The translations under genes were made by a program, and so were the position numbers. Of a stretch of 64,000 nucleotides of DNA, positions 1 through 7,837 are shown one piece after another. Source of the stretch: Butyrivibrio fibrisolvens 16/4 (lineage in GTDB: Bacteria > Bacillota > Clostridia > Lachnospirales > Lachnospiraceae); contig FP929036.1 in NCBI GenBank assembly GCA_000209815.1, forward strand, positions 1,075,110-1,139,109, read 5' to 3'. The notes below the pieces were generated by a model. The model saw only the letters and a list, made by a program, of their open reading frames with translations, made no database searches and was not told where the DNA came from. Positions within the stretch are counted from its first letter, which is position 1. Each line of letters opens with the position of its first letter.

Positions 1-1
1 T

Positions 2-256
2 GACCACCAGTGTGTTTCACCTAATGCAAGCATTGGATACAGATTTTCTGAGGCTATGAATAATCCAGGGTTCATAGGGCTTGATGATATTCAAAAGGTG
101 TATATTCCTGCTGGATTTTCAAATTTTAAAATAGAGGGACGAAGTTTGGGAAGTGCGATAATCTTAGAATTTCTACTGTATTACATGACAAAGCCAGAAT
201 ACCAGTTAAAAGTTCGCGAGGAAATTTATTTAGATAGTATGTTAGATTTGTTTTAA
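2..256 (+). CDS. C-terminal fragment, U32-peptidase-like protein (5' partial)
   Basis: An open frame enters from the window edge and stops at 254-256, giving 84 residues. It contains a [13 protein letters not shown] segment that resembles the 'KIEGR' signature near the end of U32-family (YegQ/RlhA/UbiU-like) proteins, and upstream an HQCVSPN stretch with one cysteine. The methionine at position 56 is internal; the frame is continuous from base 2, so that codon is not the start. The family assignment rests on one short motif and could be wrong. The stop overlaps the ATG of the next frame (TAATG). Confidence 0.45.
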   Translation, partial: DHQCVSPNASIGYRFSEAMNNPGFIGLDDIQKVYIPAGFSNFKIEGRSLGSAIILEFLLYYMTKPEYQLKVREEIYLDSMLDLF

Positions 257-444
257 TGGCTAATACAAATGATGTGGTGGTAGAAGATGGTGAGACAGAG
301 GATACAACAATTGCAGATCTTGCTGTAGCTCTTAATACTTGCCAGATTAAGACAGGTGCACCTTCTAGAACTGAGTATGTTTTCGTAATAGAATATTCAC
401 AAAGGAAGGATATAATACCCCTATATGGTTGGGAGACAGTGTAG
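256..444 (+). pseudogene. chimeric small frame carrying an enolase C-terminal fragment
   Basis: Residues encoded at 289-375 read [20 protein letters not shown] and then KTGAPSRTE, which is the near-invariant C-terminal segment of bacterial enolase. The residues before it ([11 protein letters not shown]) and after it (YVFVIEYSQ...) do not match enolase, and no other part of enolase is present nearby. It is therefore a roughly 29-codon relic or recombination scar inside a 62-codon frame. The frame starts in a TAATG overlap with the preceding stop and could be translated, but no function is proposed. Confidence 0.6.
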
Positions 445-457
445 GGGGATTTTTGTT

Positions 458-1073
458 ATGAATTTTAAGAAAACTCTTTTGACTTCAATTCTTGCAGGTT
501 TTTCTATTGGATTAGGTGGATTCATTTTCCTCTCAGTTGATAATAAAATAATTGGCTCAGCCCTGTTTAGTATAGGGTTGTTCCTTGTGCTGACTATGGG
601 ATTTAGTCTATTTACAGGGAAAGTCTGTTATGTATTAGAAGGAAAGCTAAAAATAATCTTATTAATATAGCTCTTATCTGGTGTGGTAATTTTATAGGCT
701 CCTTTATTCTTTCATTTATTATCAGAAACACCAGGCAAGGAGCTGGGATTATCGAAAAGGCGAATTTGCTTTGCCAGACTAAAAATCAGGATTCGTTTAT
801 AAGCTTATTTTTGCTTGGAATTATATGTAATATTTTATTTTCATCGGCGTGGATGAGTACAAGAAAAATGAGCATATTTTAGGGAAATATCTGGCCATTA
901 TTTTATGTGTTATGGGCTTTATACTGGTGGGGTCGGAGCACTGTGTAGCAGATATGTTTTACTATAATATGGCAGGTGTTTATTCGCTGGATATTTTTGT
1001 GAGACTATTAGTAATTACAGCAGGAAATGCTGTGGGTGGTATATTATCTAATCATTTTGTTAGTAAGTGTTAA
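458..1073 (+). pseudogene. formate/nitrite transporter family channel, two frameshifts
   Basis: The frame starts at ATG 458, preceded by GGGGGA at 444-449. It begins with hydrophobic segments typical of the FNT (FocA/NirC) family, ILAGFSIGLGGFIF, then breaks at an A5 run (649-653). It resumes with IWCGNFIGSFIL and LGIICNILFSSAW, breaks again at an A5 run (864-868), and finishes with LGKYLAIIL, GSEHCVADM and ITAGNAVGG. GSEHCVADM corresponds to the conserved FNT central His region. Adding one A to each run gives a continuous protein of about 205 residues with six membrane segments. Both breaks match the homopolymer-loss pattern seen across the window, so the gene may be intact in the cell. It would carry small anions such as formate or hydrosulfide; the substrate cannot be told. 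Confidence 0.75.
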
Positions 1074-1095
1074 AACAATGGAGCGAGCTTGAGTT

Positions 1096-1875
1096 ATGGT
1101 AGCAAGTGTATTTCAGGGAATAATGATACCGTTTTTAGGAACCAGCCTGGGGGCGGCAATGGTATTTCTTCTAAACGGTCAAATATCAGAAAAACTTCAG
1201 AAGATACTTACAGGTTTTGCAGCAGGTGTTATGGTGGCAGCTTCATTTTGGAGTTTACTTCAACCAGCCCTGGATAGTTCATCTGATTTGGGAAAGCTTT
1301 CATTTATTCCTGCTGCTGTAGGATTTTTAATAGGTATAGGTTTTTTGCTCTGCCTGGATATGGTTACTCCACATATGCATATGGATAATCAGGAGGAGGG
1401 TCCTAGAACTGGATTCAAAAGGACTACTAAGTTGATACTTGCAGTTACCCTTCATAATATTCCAGAGGGAATGGCTGTTGGAGTAGTATATGCAGGATGG
1501 GCTTCAGGTCACGTTAGTGTCAGCAAAGCTACAGCTTTAGCGTTAGCTCTTGGTATTGCTATTCAGAACTTTCCTGAAGGAGCCATTGTTTCAATGCCAC
1601 TTCGGGCAGAAGGAATGTCTAAGCCTAAAACTTTCTTATATGGAGTACTTTCAGGGGCAGTAGAGCCAGTGGCATCGGTGCTTACAATTATAGCAACAAG
1701 CTTGGTTTTACCAGTTCTGCCTTATTTTTTGGCATTCGCAGCTGGAGCCATGATGTACGTAGTAGTGGAGGAATTGATTCCTGAAATGTCAGAGGGCAAG
1801 CACTCTAATATAGGTACTATTGCATTTTCACTTGGATTTGTAGTAATGATGATATTGGATGTGGCATTAGGATAA
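1096..1875 (+). CDS. ZIP family divalent metal transporter
   Basis: A 259-residue membrane protein with about eight hydrophobic segments. It carries the ZIP signature HNIPEG in the fourth transmembrane helix and QNFPEG in the fifth, which form the metal-binding site in the family. A His/Met-rich loop (MVTPHMHMDNQEEG) lies between helices 3 and 4, as in ZupT/GufA-type members. Length fits the GufA subfamily. It is predicted to import Zn2+, Fe2+ or Mn2+. An intrinsic terminator follows immediately, so it is transcribed separately from the copper operon downstream. Confidence 0.9.
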   Translation: MVASVFQGIMIPFLGTSLGAAMVFLLNGQISEKLQKILTGFAAGVMVAASFWSLLQPALDSSSDLGKLSFIPAAVGFLIGIGFLLCLDMVTPHMHMDNQEEGPRTGFKRTTKLILAVTLHNIPEGMAVGVVYAGWASGHVSVSKATALALALGIAIQNFPEGAIVSMPLRAEGMSKPKTFLYGVLSGAVEPVASVLTIIATSLVLPVLPYFLAFAAGAMMYVVVEELIPEMSEGKHSNIGTIAFSLGFVVMMILDVALG

Positions 1876-1882
1876 AATATAC

Positions 1883-1914
1883 ACCCCAAGGGTTAAGGCC
1901 CTTGGGGTATTTTT
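1883..1914 (+). terminator. intrinsic terminator after ZIP gene
   Basis: Perfect 10-bp stem ACCCCAAGGG / CCCTTGGGGT (1883-1892 with 1899-1908), 6-nt loop, followed by a T-rich tail. Confidence 0.85.
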
Positions 1915-1950
1915 ATGTCATTATATCAAAATGAATTGAGCACAATGTAG

Positions 1951-2008
1951 TTGACAAATACCCTAAGGGGGTATATATTTATATCAGTAAGATACCCCGA
2001 GGGGGTAT
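1951..2008 (+). promoter_or_regulatory. copper-responsive promoter with two CsoR operators
   Basis: A -35 TTGACA (1951-1956) and -10 TATATT (1974-1979) are separated by 17 bp. A 17-bp pseudo-palindrome ATACCCTAAGGGGGTAT (1958-1974) fills the spacer, and a second, ATACCCCGAGGGGGTAT (1992-2008), sits downstream of the -10. These match the known CsoR operator form (TACCC...GGGTA). Binding would block RNA polymerase until Cu(I) releases CsoR. The csoR start is 27 bp further on. Confidence 0.9.
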
Positions 2009-2034
2009 ATGAGGGCTCTTGAGGAGGAATATTA

Positions 2035-2373
2035 ATGGCAGATGAAAAACATAATAAAGATATAGATCAGGTGGCAGAATGCTGCCATTGTTCCGGAAAG
2101 ACAAAGGAACGAGAAGACAAGGAATATAAGGATTTAATGAATCGCCTAAAAAGAATCGAAGGCCAGGTTAGAGGTGTGGAAGGTATGCTTGAAAATGATG
2201 CCTATTGCACAGATATCCTGATTCAGGTTTCTGCAATAACCAGCGCACTTAATAGCTTTAACAAGGTGTTGCTTGCAAATCATATGCGTTCTTGTGTAGC
2301 AGAAAATATTCGTGAAGGAAATGATGAGATTATAGATGAGCTTGTAGTGACACTACAAAAGCTTATGAAATAG
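2035..2373 (+). CDS. csoR: copper-sensing transcriptional repressor CsoR
   Basis: A 112-residue CsoR/RcnR family repressor. The Cu(I) ligand set is visible as Cys58, His83 and Cys87, with the same 25- and 4-residue spacing as characterised CsoR proteins. The conserved DNA-contact stretch [16 protein letters not shown] is at about residues 37-52. The N-terminus has extra cysteines (ECCHC, 16-19) not needed for the core site. The start at 2035 is set by GAGGAGGAAT upstream. It precedes copA by 8 bp in the same operon and presumably represses its own promoter through the two operators at 1958-2008. Confidence 0.95.
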   Translation: MADEKHNKDIDQVAECCHCSGKTKEREDKEYKDLMNRLKRIEGQVRGVEGMLENDAYCTDILIQVSAITSALNSFNKVLLANHMRSCVAENIREGNDEIIDELVVTLQKLMK

Positions 2374-2381
2374 GAGATATT

Positions 2382-4952
2382 ATGGAACAGTACAATGTTA
2401 CAGGAATGAGCTGTGCAGCTTGCCAGGCCAGGGTAGAAAAAGCCGTTAGTGCTGTAGAGGGTGTTGAGAGCTGTGCGGTCAGCCTTCTTACAAACTCTAT
2501 GGGAGTAGAGGGCAGTGCTTCTTCGGAAGAAATAATAAAAGCGGTTGAGGCTGCAGGATATGGGGCAAGTATAAAGGCTTCCTCAGGTAGCAAAGCTGGT
2601 TCAAATACTGCTAGCGGCTATGAGGATTCTCTTAAGGATACAGAGACACCTAAGCTTAAAAAACGTCTTATAGCATCAGTGATTTTATTGATTCCACTTA
2701 TGTACGTGTCTATGGGACATATGCTGTGGGATTGGCCACTCCCTTCATTTATGGCAGGAAATCACGTGGCTATGGGATTATATCAGCTATTGTTTGCTGG
2801 ATTTATTATGGTAATCAATCAAAAGTTTTTCGTAAGTGGTTTCAAGGGACTTATTCATAAGGCTCCTAATATGGATACCCTTGTGGCTCTTGGAGCTACA
2901 GCAGCCTTTGGATACAGCGTATATGCTCTTTTTGAAATGAGCTGGGCAGTTCTTGGTACTGACGAAGAATATATAATGTATTTAATGAATCAGTTCTACT
3001 TTGAATCAGCTGCAACTATCCTTACACTTATCACAGTAGGAAAGACTTTAGAGGCCAAATCAAAGGGAAAGACCACAGATGCATTAAAATCCCTTATGAA
3101 GATGGCTCCAAAGACTGCAGTTATACTTGAGGGGGATGTAGAAAAGACTGTCTCTATCGAAGAGGTAAAGGTAGGAGATATTTTTGTTGTAAGACCAGGT
3201 GATTCCATCCCAGTGGATGGAAAAGTAATCAATGGTGAAAGCTCAGTTAACGAGTCTGCCCTTACAGGAGAAAGCGTCCCAGTAGAAAAGCAGGTGGGAG
3301 ATAAAGTATCTGCAGCTACTATTAATACATCAGGCTTTATGACCTGTGAGGCCACAAGGGTAGGAGAAGATACTACACTTGCAGGAATCATCAAAATGGT
3401 TAGCGATGCAGCAGCTACAAAGGCTCCTATTGCAAAGATTGCAGATCAGGTTTCCGGTGTGTTTGTACCAGCTGTAATTGGTATAGCTATCATTACATTT
3501 TTTGCGTGGCTTATAGCAGGACAGACAGTAGGCTATGCCATTGCCAGAGCTGTTTCGGTGCTTGTTATCAGCTGTCCTTGTGCTCTTGGACTTGCTACAC
3601 CAGTCGCCATTATGGTAGGAAATGGTGTAGGTGCAAAATCAGGCATCCTTTATAAGACTGCGGCTTCTCAGGAGATGGCAGGAAAGACTCAGATAGTTGC
3701 CATTGATAAGACTGGAACTGTTACTACAGGTGAAATGAAGGTTACAGATGTTGTTGTGGCAACAGGAGTCCAGGAAGAAGAGCTTCTAAAGGTGGCATAC
3801 GCGCTTGAAGCTAAAAGCGAGCATCCTATTTCAAAGGCCATAGTAGAGTATGCTAAGGCTGGTGATGTTTCTTTAGTTGAGACTGAACAGTTCGAGGCTC
3901 TTTCAGGAAACGGTCTTAAAGCTGTTATTGATGATACAAAGATTTTTGGAGGAAACGAAAAGTTTATTACTGGAATAACCGGTGTCATTAATGACAATTT
4001 AAAATCCCAGATGGCATCTCTTTCAGCTGAGGGCAAGACACCAATACTTTTTGTCAAAGATTCAGCTGTTATTGGAATTATTGCCGTGGCTGATACCATC
4101 AAGGAAGATTCGGCTGATGCCATCAATCAGCTTAAAAATATGGGCCTTCACGTAGTATTGCTCACAGGCGATAATGAAATCACTGCAAATGCCATTGCAA
4201 AGCAGGCTGGTGTTGATGAAGTGATTGCAGGTGTATTACCTGATGGAAAGGAAGCTATCATTAGAGAGCTGATGAATCACGGCAAGGTGGCTATGGTAGG
4301 TGATGGAATTAATGATGCACCGGCCCTCACTCGTGCGGATATTGGTATTGCCATTGGCGCAGGAACAGATATAGCTATTGATGCTGCTGATGTGGTACTT
4401 ATGAAGGGCAGCATTTTAGATGTTGCAGCAGCTATTAGAATTTCCAGAGCCACAATCAAGAATATTCACGAGAATCTATTCTGGGCATTCTTCTACAATA
4501 TAATTGGAATACCACTTGCAGCAGGTTGTTATGTGGCTGCATTTGGATGGACCTTAAATCCAATGTTTGGTGCAGCAGCTATGGGATTATCAAGCTTCTG
4601 TGTAGTATCCAATGCACTTAGACTAAATCTAATCAAGGTCTACGAAAGCAAAAAAGATAAAAGATTAAAAAATGCCATTTCAGGCAATTTAATAATAAAA
4701 GAATCAGTGGATTCATTAAAAAATGAATCAGGAAAGGAAGGTACAGATATGAAAATTACAGTTAAAGGAATGATGTGTGGTCATTGTGAGGCTCACGTTA
4801 AGAAGGCGCTTGAGGCCATTGATGGAATCGAAAGCGCAGTTGCTTCTCACGAAGAAAACCTTGTTACAATCCAGACATCAAAGGATGTAGATGAGGCCCT
4901 TATAAAGGCGGCTGTAGAAGAGGCAGGTTACGAGTACGTAGGAATTCTCTAA
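2382..4952 (+). CDS. copA: copper-exporting P1B-type ATPase with fused C-terminal CopZ-like domain
   Basis: An 856-residue Cu(I) efflux ATPase of the cytoplasmic membrane. An N-terminal heavy-metal-binding domain has GMSCAAC (residues 8-14). The transmembrane metal site is CPC (Cys398/Cys400), the phosphorylation motif DKTGT has Asp442, and the hinge GDGIND begins near residue 640. The usual ATPase ends around residue 775. A linker then leads to a second metal-binding domain with GMMCGHC (796-802), which looks like a fused CopZ chaperone. A ribosome-binding-site-like GGAAAGGAAG (4731-4740) precedes an in-frame ATG at 4749, so free CopZ could also be made. CsoR controls the operon. Confidence 0.95.
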   Translation: MEQYNVTGMSCAACQARVEKAVSAVEGVESCAVSLLTNSMGVEGSASSEEIIKAVEAAGYGASIKASSGSKAGSNTASGYEDSLKDTETPKLKKRLIASVILLIPLMYVSMGHMLWDWPLPSFMAGNHVAMGLYQLLFAGFIMVINQKFFVSGFKGLIHKAPNMDTLVALGATAAFGYSVYALFEMSWAVLGTDEEYIMYLMNQFYFESAATILTLITVGKTLEAKSKGKTTDALKSLMKMAPKTAVILEGDVEKTVSIEEVKVGDIFVVRPGDSIPVDGKVINGESSVNESALTGESVPVEKQVGDKVSAATINTSGFMTCEATRVGEDTTLAGIIKMVSDAAATKAPIAKIADQVSGVFVPAVIGIAIITFFAWLIAGQTVGYAIARAVSVLVISCPCALGLATPVAIMVGNGVGAKSGILYKTAASQEMAGKTQIVAIDKTGTVTTGEMKVTDVVVATGVQEEELLKVAYALEAKSEHPISKAIVEYAKAGDVSLVETEQFEALSGNGLKAVIDDTKIFGGNEKFITGITGVINDNLKSQMASLSAEGKTPILFVKDSAVIGIIAVADTIKEDSADAINQLKNMGLHVVLLTGDNEITANAIAKQAGVDEVIAGVLPDGKEAIIRELMNHGKVAMVGDGINDAPALTRADIGIAIGAGTDIAIDAADVVLMKGSILDVAAAIRISRATIKNIHENLFWAFFYNIIGIPLAAGCYVAAFGWTLNPMFGAAAMGLSSFCVVSNALRLNLIKVYESKKDKRLKNAISGNLIIKESVDSLKNESGKEGTDMKITVKGMMCGHCEAHVKKALEAIDGIESAVASHEENLVTIQTSKDVDEALIKAAVEEAGYEYVGIL
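4731..4952 (+). other. possible internal start producing free CopZ-like chaperone
   Basis: GGAAAGGAAG (4731-4740) lies 8 nt before an in-frame ATG at 4749 inside copA. Translation from it gives a 67-residue protein starting [13 protein letters not shown], the exact size and start of free-standing CopZ proteins. This is inferred from sequence only. The alternative is that a separate copZ gene became fused to copA and the old start signal is a relic. Confidence 0.45.
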
Positions 4953-4968
4953 TAAATATGTGTAGGCT

Positions 4969-5010
4969 AATAGTCAGCTATAAATTCAATTTATGGCTGG
5001 CTATTATTTT
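4969..5010 (+). terminator. intrinsic terminator after copA
   Basis: Long stem of about 18 bp, allowing G-T pairs: 4969-4986 with 4988-5005, followed by a T-rich tract. A closely related hairpin recurs at 27073-27115, also just upstream of a sulfur promoter. Confidence 0.75.
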
Positions 5011-5023
5011 TACTAATTATTAC

Positions 5024-5057
5024 ACCTATTGACTAGATAGGTAATTAAAGTTATAGT
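5024..5057 (+). promoter_or_regulatory. sulfur-operon promoter with overlapping inverted repeat
   Basis: A -35 TTGACT (5029-5034) and -10 TATAGT (5052-5057) are 17 bp apart. A perfect inverted repeat ACCTAT-N7-ATAGGT (5024-5042) covers the -35 element, where a bound protein would block transcription. The same repeat, with small changes, occurs at 16886, 19377 and 27127 before other sulfur genes. A CymR/IscR-type (Rrf2 family) repressor is the likely binder by analogy; no such gene is in the window. Confidence 0.65.
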
Positions 5058-5127
5058 ATCAACAAGTTAAATGAATCAGAAAACATATCTCAGTAGAAAC
5101 TGACTGCTGAGGGAAAGGAGCAAGACT

Positions 5128-5262
5128 ATGAGAGCAAATATGGATAGTAACTGTTGTTGCATGTGTATGTGTAAAATGCTATACGCTCAGGCAGATGATG
5201 CTACAGAGTGCATGGCTTCTAGTCTTGCACCTGAATCAGATTACTTCGTAAATGCGGATTAA
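5128..5262 (+). CDS. Cys-rich leader peptide (44 aa)
   Basis: A short frame with a strong GGGAAAGGAG ribosome site (5111-5120). It encodes a 44-residue peptide whose codons 9-15 read CCCMCMC, with a further Cys at codon 28; five of those seven codons are Cys. The stop (5260-5262) lies 6 bp before the terminator hairpin at 5269. Position, the Cys run and the promoter upstream suggest a leader peptide for cysteine-responsive attenuation: ribosome stalling at the Cys codons would leave the following RNA free to fold differently. The role is inferred; polycysteine leader ORFs with this job are known in mycobacteria. Confidence 0.7.
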   Translation: MRANMDSNCCCMCMCKMLYAQADDATECMASSLAPESDYFVNAD

Positions 5263-5268
5263 TCGAAG

Positions 5269-5302
5269 GCCACTGCTTGGGAAACCAGGTGGTGGCTTTT
5301 TT
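5269..5302 (+). terminator. attenuator-like intrinsic terminator after Cys-rich leader
   Basis: A 12-bp stem (5269-5280 with 5285-5296; all pairs Watson-Crick or G-T) closes a GAAA tetraloop and is followed by six T (5297-5302). It sits between the leader peptide stop and the tRNA-like element, so everything downstream depends on read-through. Confidence 0.75.
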
Positions 5303-5373
5303 GGTGCTATAGCCGCTGGAAGGGCATAGGTGCGGCAGCACTGAAGTTGTTGGTTCGAATCCAACTAGCACCA
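5303..5373 (+). tRNA. tRNA-Cys-like element, non-canonical
   Basis: A cloverleaf can be drawn over 70 nt plus A73. The acceptor stem is a perfect 7 bp (GGTGCTA/TAGCACC). The T arm is canonical, GTTGG-TTCGAAT-CCAAC. A 3-bp D stem GCC/GGC with an 8-nt loop resembles bacterial tRNA-Cys. The anticodon arm is weak (TAGGT/ACTGA, one mismatch and one G-T) with an 8-nt loop GCGGCAGC that contains GCA, the Cys anticodon. The discriminator is A rather than the U expected for tRNA-Cys, and the anticodon loop is one base too long. It starts on the base after the attenuator T-run and precedes yezD. It could be a degraded tRNA, a minor tRNA or a regulatory mimic. Confidence 0.5.
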
Positions 5374-5407
5374 GTTCTATCAATGAAAAATGTAAAAGGA
5401 GAGAAAA

Positions 5408-5551
5408 ATGGCTGAGGTAAAAGAGGTTACTGAAAAACAACTGGCACAAATTAAGGATTATATCGAGTCAATAAAATATGGCTCCGTTAACATTGTTATA
5501 CAAGATGGAAAAATTATCCAAATAGATAAGAGTGAAAAAATTAGATTATAA
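5408..5551 (+). CDS. yezD: YezD family (DUF2292) small protein
   Basis: A 47-residue protein with AAAAGGAG upstream (5394-5401). It carries the DUF2292 hallmark: an amphipathic N-terminal helix, then KYGSVNIVIQDGKIIQIDKSEKIR. Proteins of this family are short, of unknown biochemistry, and often sit at the head of sulfur or cysteine operons in Firmicutes. Here it follows the Cys leader and tRNA-like element, supporting a role in sulfur metabolism. Another hairpin terminator follows it before metK. Confidence 0.8.
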   Translation: MAEVKEVTEKQLAQIKDYIESIKYGSVNIVIQDGKIIQIDKSEKIRL

Positions 5552-5577
5552 ACAGGTGGAACTGACTAGACAAACTA

Positions 5578-5629
5578 GAGGTTCAAAATCACGGTCTCAT
5601 TTGCTGTGGTTTTGAGCCTCTTTATTTTT
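5578..5629 (+). terminator. intrinsic terminator between yezD and metK
   Basis: A 15-bp stem (5578-5592 with 5606-5620, including G-T pairs) is followed by a T-rich tail. It would cut transcription before metK unless there is read-through or a further promoter, which I cannot identify with confidence. No SAM-riboswitch core is visible here. Confidence 0.7.
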
Positions 5630-5669
5630 ATAAATAACCCCAATAAAAAAGAAAAGGAGAACAAAAAAT

Positions 5670-6869
5670 ATGGGAAAGTTATTCACATCAGAATCAGTAA
5701 CAGAAGGACATCCAGACAAAATTGCAGATCAAATTTCTGATGCAATCCTTGATGAGCTACTTGCTCAGGATCCATATTCGAGAGTTGCTGCTGAAACAAC
5801 AGTTGCAACAGGACTGGCACTTGTAGTTGGTGAAATTACAACAAAGGCGTATGTGGACATTGCAAAGATTGCAAAGGAGACAATCCGAGAGATTGGATAT
5901 GTAAACAATGTAGATGGCTACAACGCAGATTCAATAGCAGTGCTTACATCTATCGACGAGCAGTCAGCAGATATAGCACTTGGAGTTGATAAGGCGTATG
6001 AATCAAAGCAGGAAGGAGAGACAAAGGATTTTGGAACAGGTGCAGGAGACCAGGGAATCATATTTGGATATGCAACAGATGAAACACCAGAGTACCTTCC
6101 ACCAGCTATTTCATTTGCTCATCGTCTTACTAGACAACTTACAAAGGTTCGAAAGGATGGAACACTTCCATACCTTAGACCAGATGGAAAATCTCAGGTA
6201 ACAGTAGAGTTTGCAGAAGATGGACAGACTGTAAAGAGAGTACATACCATTGTTATTTCAACACAGCATTCTGAGGATGTAACTCTTGAGCAGATTCGTA
6301 AAGACGTAATTGAATACGTCATAAAGCCGGTAATTCCAGAAGAACTCCTAGACGAAAACACCATTTATTACGTAAATCCAACTGGAAGATTTGTTATCGG
6401 CGGTCCACAGGGTGATGCAGGACTGACAGGACGAAAGATAATCGTGGATACCTATGGTGGCACAGGTCGTCACGGCGGCGGTGCTTTCTCTGGAAAGGAT
6501 CCAACAAAAGTTGATCGTTCTGCAGCCTATGCAGCCAGATGGGTGGCTAAGAACTTGGTTGCAGCAGGTGTGGCAAAAAGACTTGAAGTAGAGCTTGCAT
6601 ACGCAATCGGCGTAGCAAAGCCTGTATCAATAGCAGTTGACTCATTTGGAACAGGAGTGATTGATGATGAAAAAATTGTTGAAATCATTGAAAAAGTATT
6701 TGATCTTAGACCAGCAGCAATCATCGATGCCCTTAATCTTCGTAGGCCAATCTACAAGCAGACTGCTGCTTATGGACATTTCGGCAGGACCGATGTGGAC
6801 TTACCTTGGGAGCATTTAGATAAGGTGGATGAGATAAAAAGCTTATTGAAGATATTAGAGTGGATTTAG
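5670..6869 (+). CDS. metK: S-adenosylmethionine synthetase
   Basis: Makes SAM from methionine and ATP in the cytoplasm. The N-terminus [24 protein letters not shown] holds the methionine and ATP site, and [13 protein letters not shown] and [16 protein letters not shown] are the signature P-loop-like regions. The 399-residue frame fits the family. The last codons follow an A5 run at 6836-6840. Adding one A would replace the final ten or so residues with a longer tail ([17 protein letters not shown]...) ending at 6913, only 22 bp from the next gene, so the C-terminus may be misread. It heads the nitrogenase-like gene set, with MTA/SAH nucleosidase downstream, which ties the locus to SAM and methylthio turnover. 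Confidence 0.95.
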   Translation: MGKLFTSESVTEGHPDKIADQISDAILDELLAQDPYSRVAAETTVATGLALVVGEITTKAYVDIAKIAKETIREIGYVNNVDGYNADSIAVLTSIDEQSADIALGVDKAYESKQEGETKDFGTGAGDQGIIFGYATDETPEYLPPAISFAHRLTRQLTKVRKDGTLPYLRPDGKSQVTVEFAEDGQTVKRVHTIVISTQHSEDVTLEQIRKDVIEYVIKPVIPEELLDENTIYYVNPTGRFVIGGPQGDAGLTGRKIIVDTYGGTGRHGGGAFSGKDPTKVDRSAAYAARWVAKNLVAAGVAKRLEVELAYAIGVAKPVSIAVDSFGTGVIDDEKIVEIIEKVFDLRPAAIIDALNLRRPIYKQTAAYGHFGRTDVDLPWEHLDKVDEIKSLLKILEWI

Positions 6870-6935
6870 CGGTACAGCATATCTCTGAGGCAAGAGATGC
6901 TGTGACAGTATAAAGATAGAAAGGTAAGAGGAGCA

Positions 6936-7811
6936 ATGGCAGAGAAAATTGGTAAGCATATAGCGATATATGGAAAAGGTGGAATTGGAAAATCAACAAC
7001 AACATCAAATATTAGTGCAGCCCTTGCAGAGGCAGGATACAGAGTTATTCAGATTGGTTGTGATCCAAAGAGTGATTCAACAAATACACTTAGAGGTAAC
7101 AATTATCTTCCAACAGTTCTTGATAGCTTAAGAGAAGGTAACAAGATTCATCTTGATGATATTTCCGTAAAAGGATTTGGAGGAGTGCTTTGTATTGAAT
7201 CTGGTGGACCGGTTCCAGGCGTAGGATGCGCAGGACGAGGAATTAATGCAGCAGTAAATCTTCTGCAGGAATTAAATCTTTTTGAAGAGTTTAAGCCAGA
7301 TTACGTTTTATATGACGTACTTGGTGATGTTGTTTGTGGTGGTTTTGCTGTTCCTATTCGTGATGGAATTACAGATAGAGCATACGTTGTATCATCATCA
7401 GATTTTATGGCTTTATATGCTGCTAATAATCTTTTCAAGGCTATCAACAAATATGCCCCAACAGGTGGTGCAAAGCTTGGTGGCGTAATAGCAAACAGTA
7501 TGAAGCCTGGCTATCACAGAGAAATCGTTGATGATTTCGTAGCAAAGACTGGAACAAGTATTGCAGGTTATGTAAATCGTTCCCTTGATGTTCAGCAGAG
7601 TGAGCTTTATGGAAAGACAGTTATTGAGGCAAAGCCTAATAGTGCTCAGGCTGATATTTATAGAAATCTTGCCAAGTACATTGCAGAAAATGAAAACCTG
7701 GTGGTACCAAATCCACTTGGTTCTGCAGAGTTACGTGACTGGGCAAGAAGCTGGGGAGACCGTATATACGATATTGAAAATGGTGTAGTAGGAGTAGCAG
7801 AAGCCATCTAA
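6936..7811 (+). CDS. nitrogenase iron protein-like reductase (NifH/NflH family)
   Basis: A 291-residue ATP-dependent electron donor. The P-loop GKGGIGKS is at 13-20. The two cysteines that hold the shared [4Fe-4S] cluster of the homodimer are Cys98 (GVGCAGRG) and Cys134 ([10 protein letters not shown]). Arg101 sits at the position modified by ADP-ribosylation in NifH. The protein would dock on the NflD-NflK partner encoded next and pass electrons with ATP hydrolysis. Context (metK, sulfonate-type transporter, MTA/SAH nucleosidase, no nifE/N/B/V) argues against nitrogen fixation and for a nitrogenase-like enzyme of sulfur metabolism. Confidence 0.9.
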   Translation: MAEKIGKHIAIYGKGGIGKSTTTSNISAALAEAGYRVIQIGCDPKSDSTNTLRGNNYLPTVLDSLREGNKIHLDDISVKGFGGVLCIESGGPVPGVGCAGRGINAAVNLLQELNLFEEFKPDYVLYDVLGDVVCGGFAVPIRDGITDRAYVVSSSDFMALYAANNLFKAINKYAPTGGAKLGGVIANSMKPGYHREIVDDFVAKTGTSIAGYVNRSLDVQQSELYGKTVIEAKPNSAQADIYRNLAKYIAENENLVVPNPLGSAELRDWARSWGDRIYDIENGVVGVAEAI

Positions 7812-7837
7812 TACTACAGGAAAGGAGAACCTAAAAG

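Noticed and set aside
2-444. Functional enolase gene
   Set aside because: Only about 29 C-terminal codons are present and the flanks do not match enolase.
5219-5449. 76-residue minus-strand frame with a GFEPTTS stretch
   Set aside because: This is the usual false translation of the reverse strand of a tRNA T arm; it supports the tRNA-like call rather than a protein.
5552-5669. SAM riboswitch or T-box before metK
   Set aside because: Neither the S-box core nor a T-box UGGNACC sequence is visible; only a simple terminator hairpin is seen.
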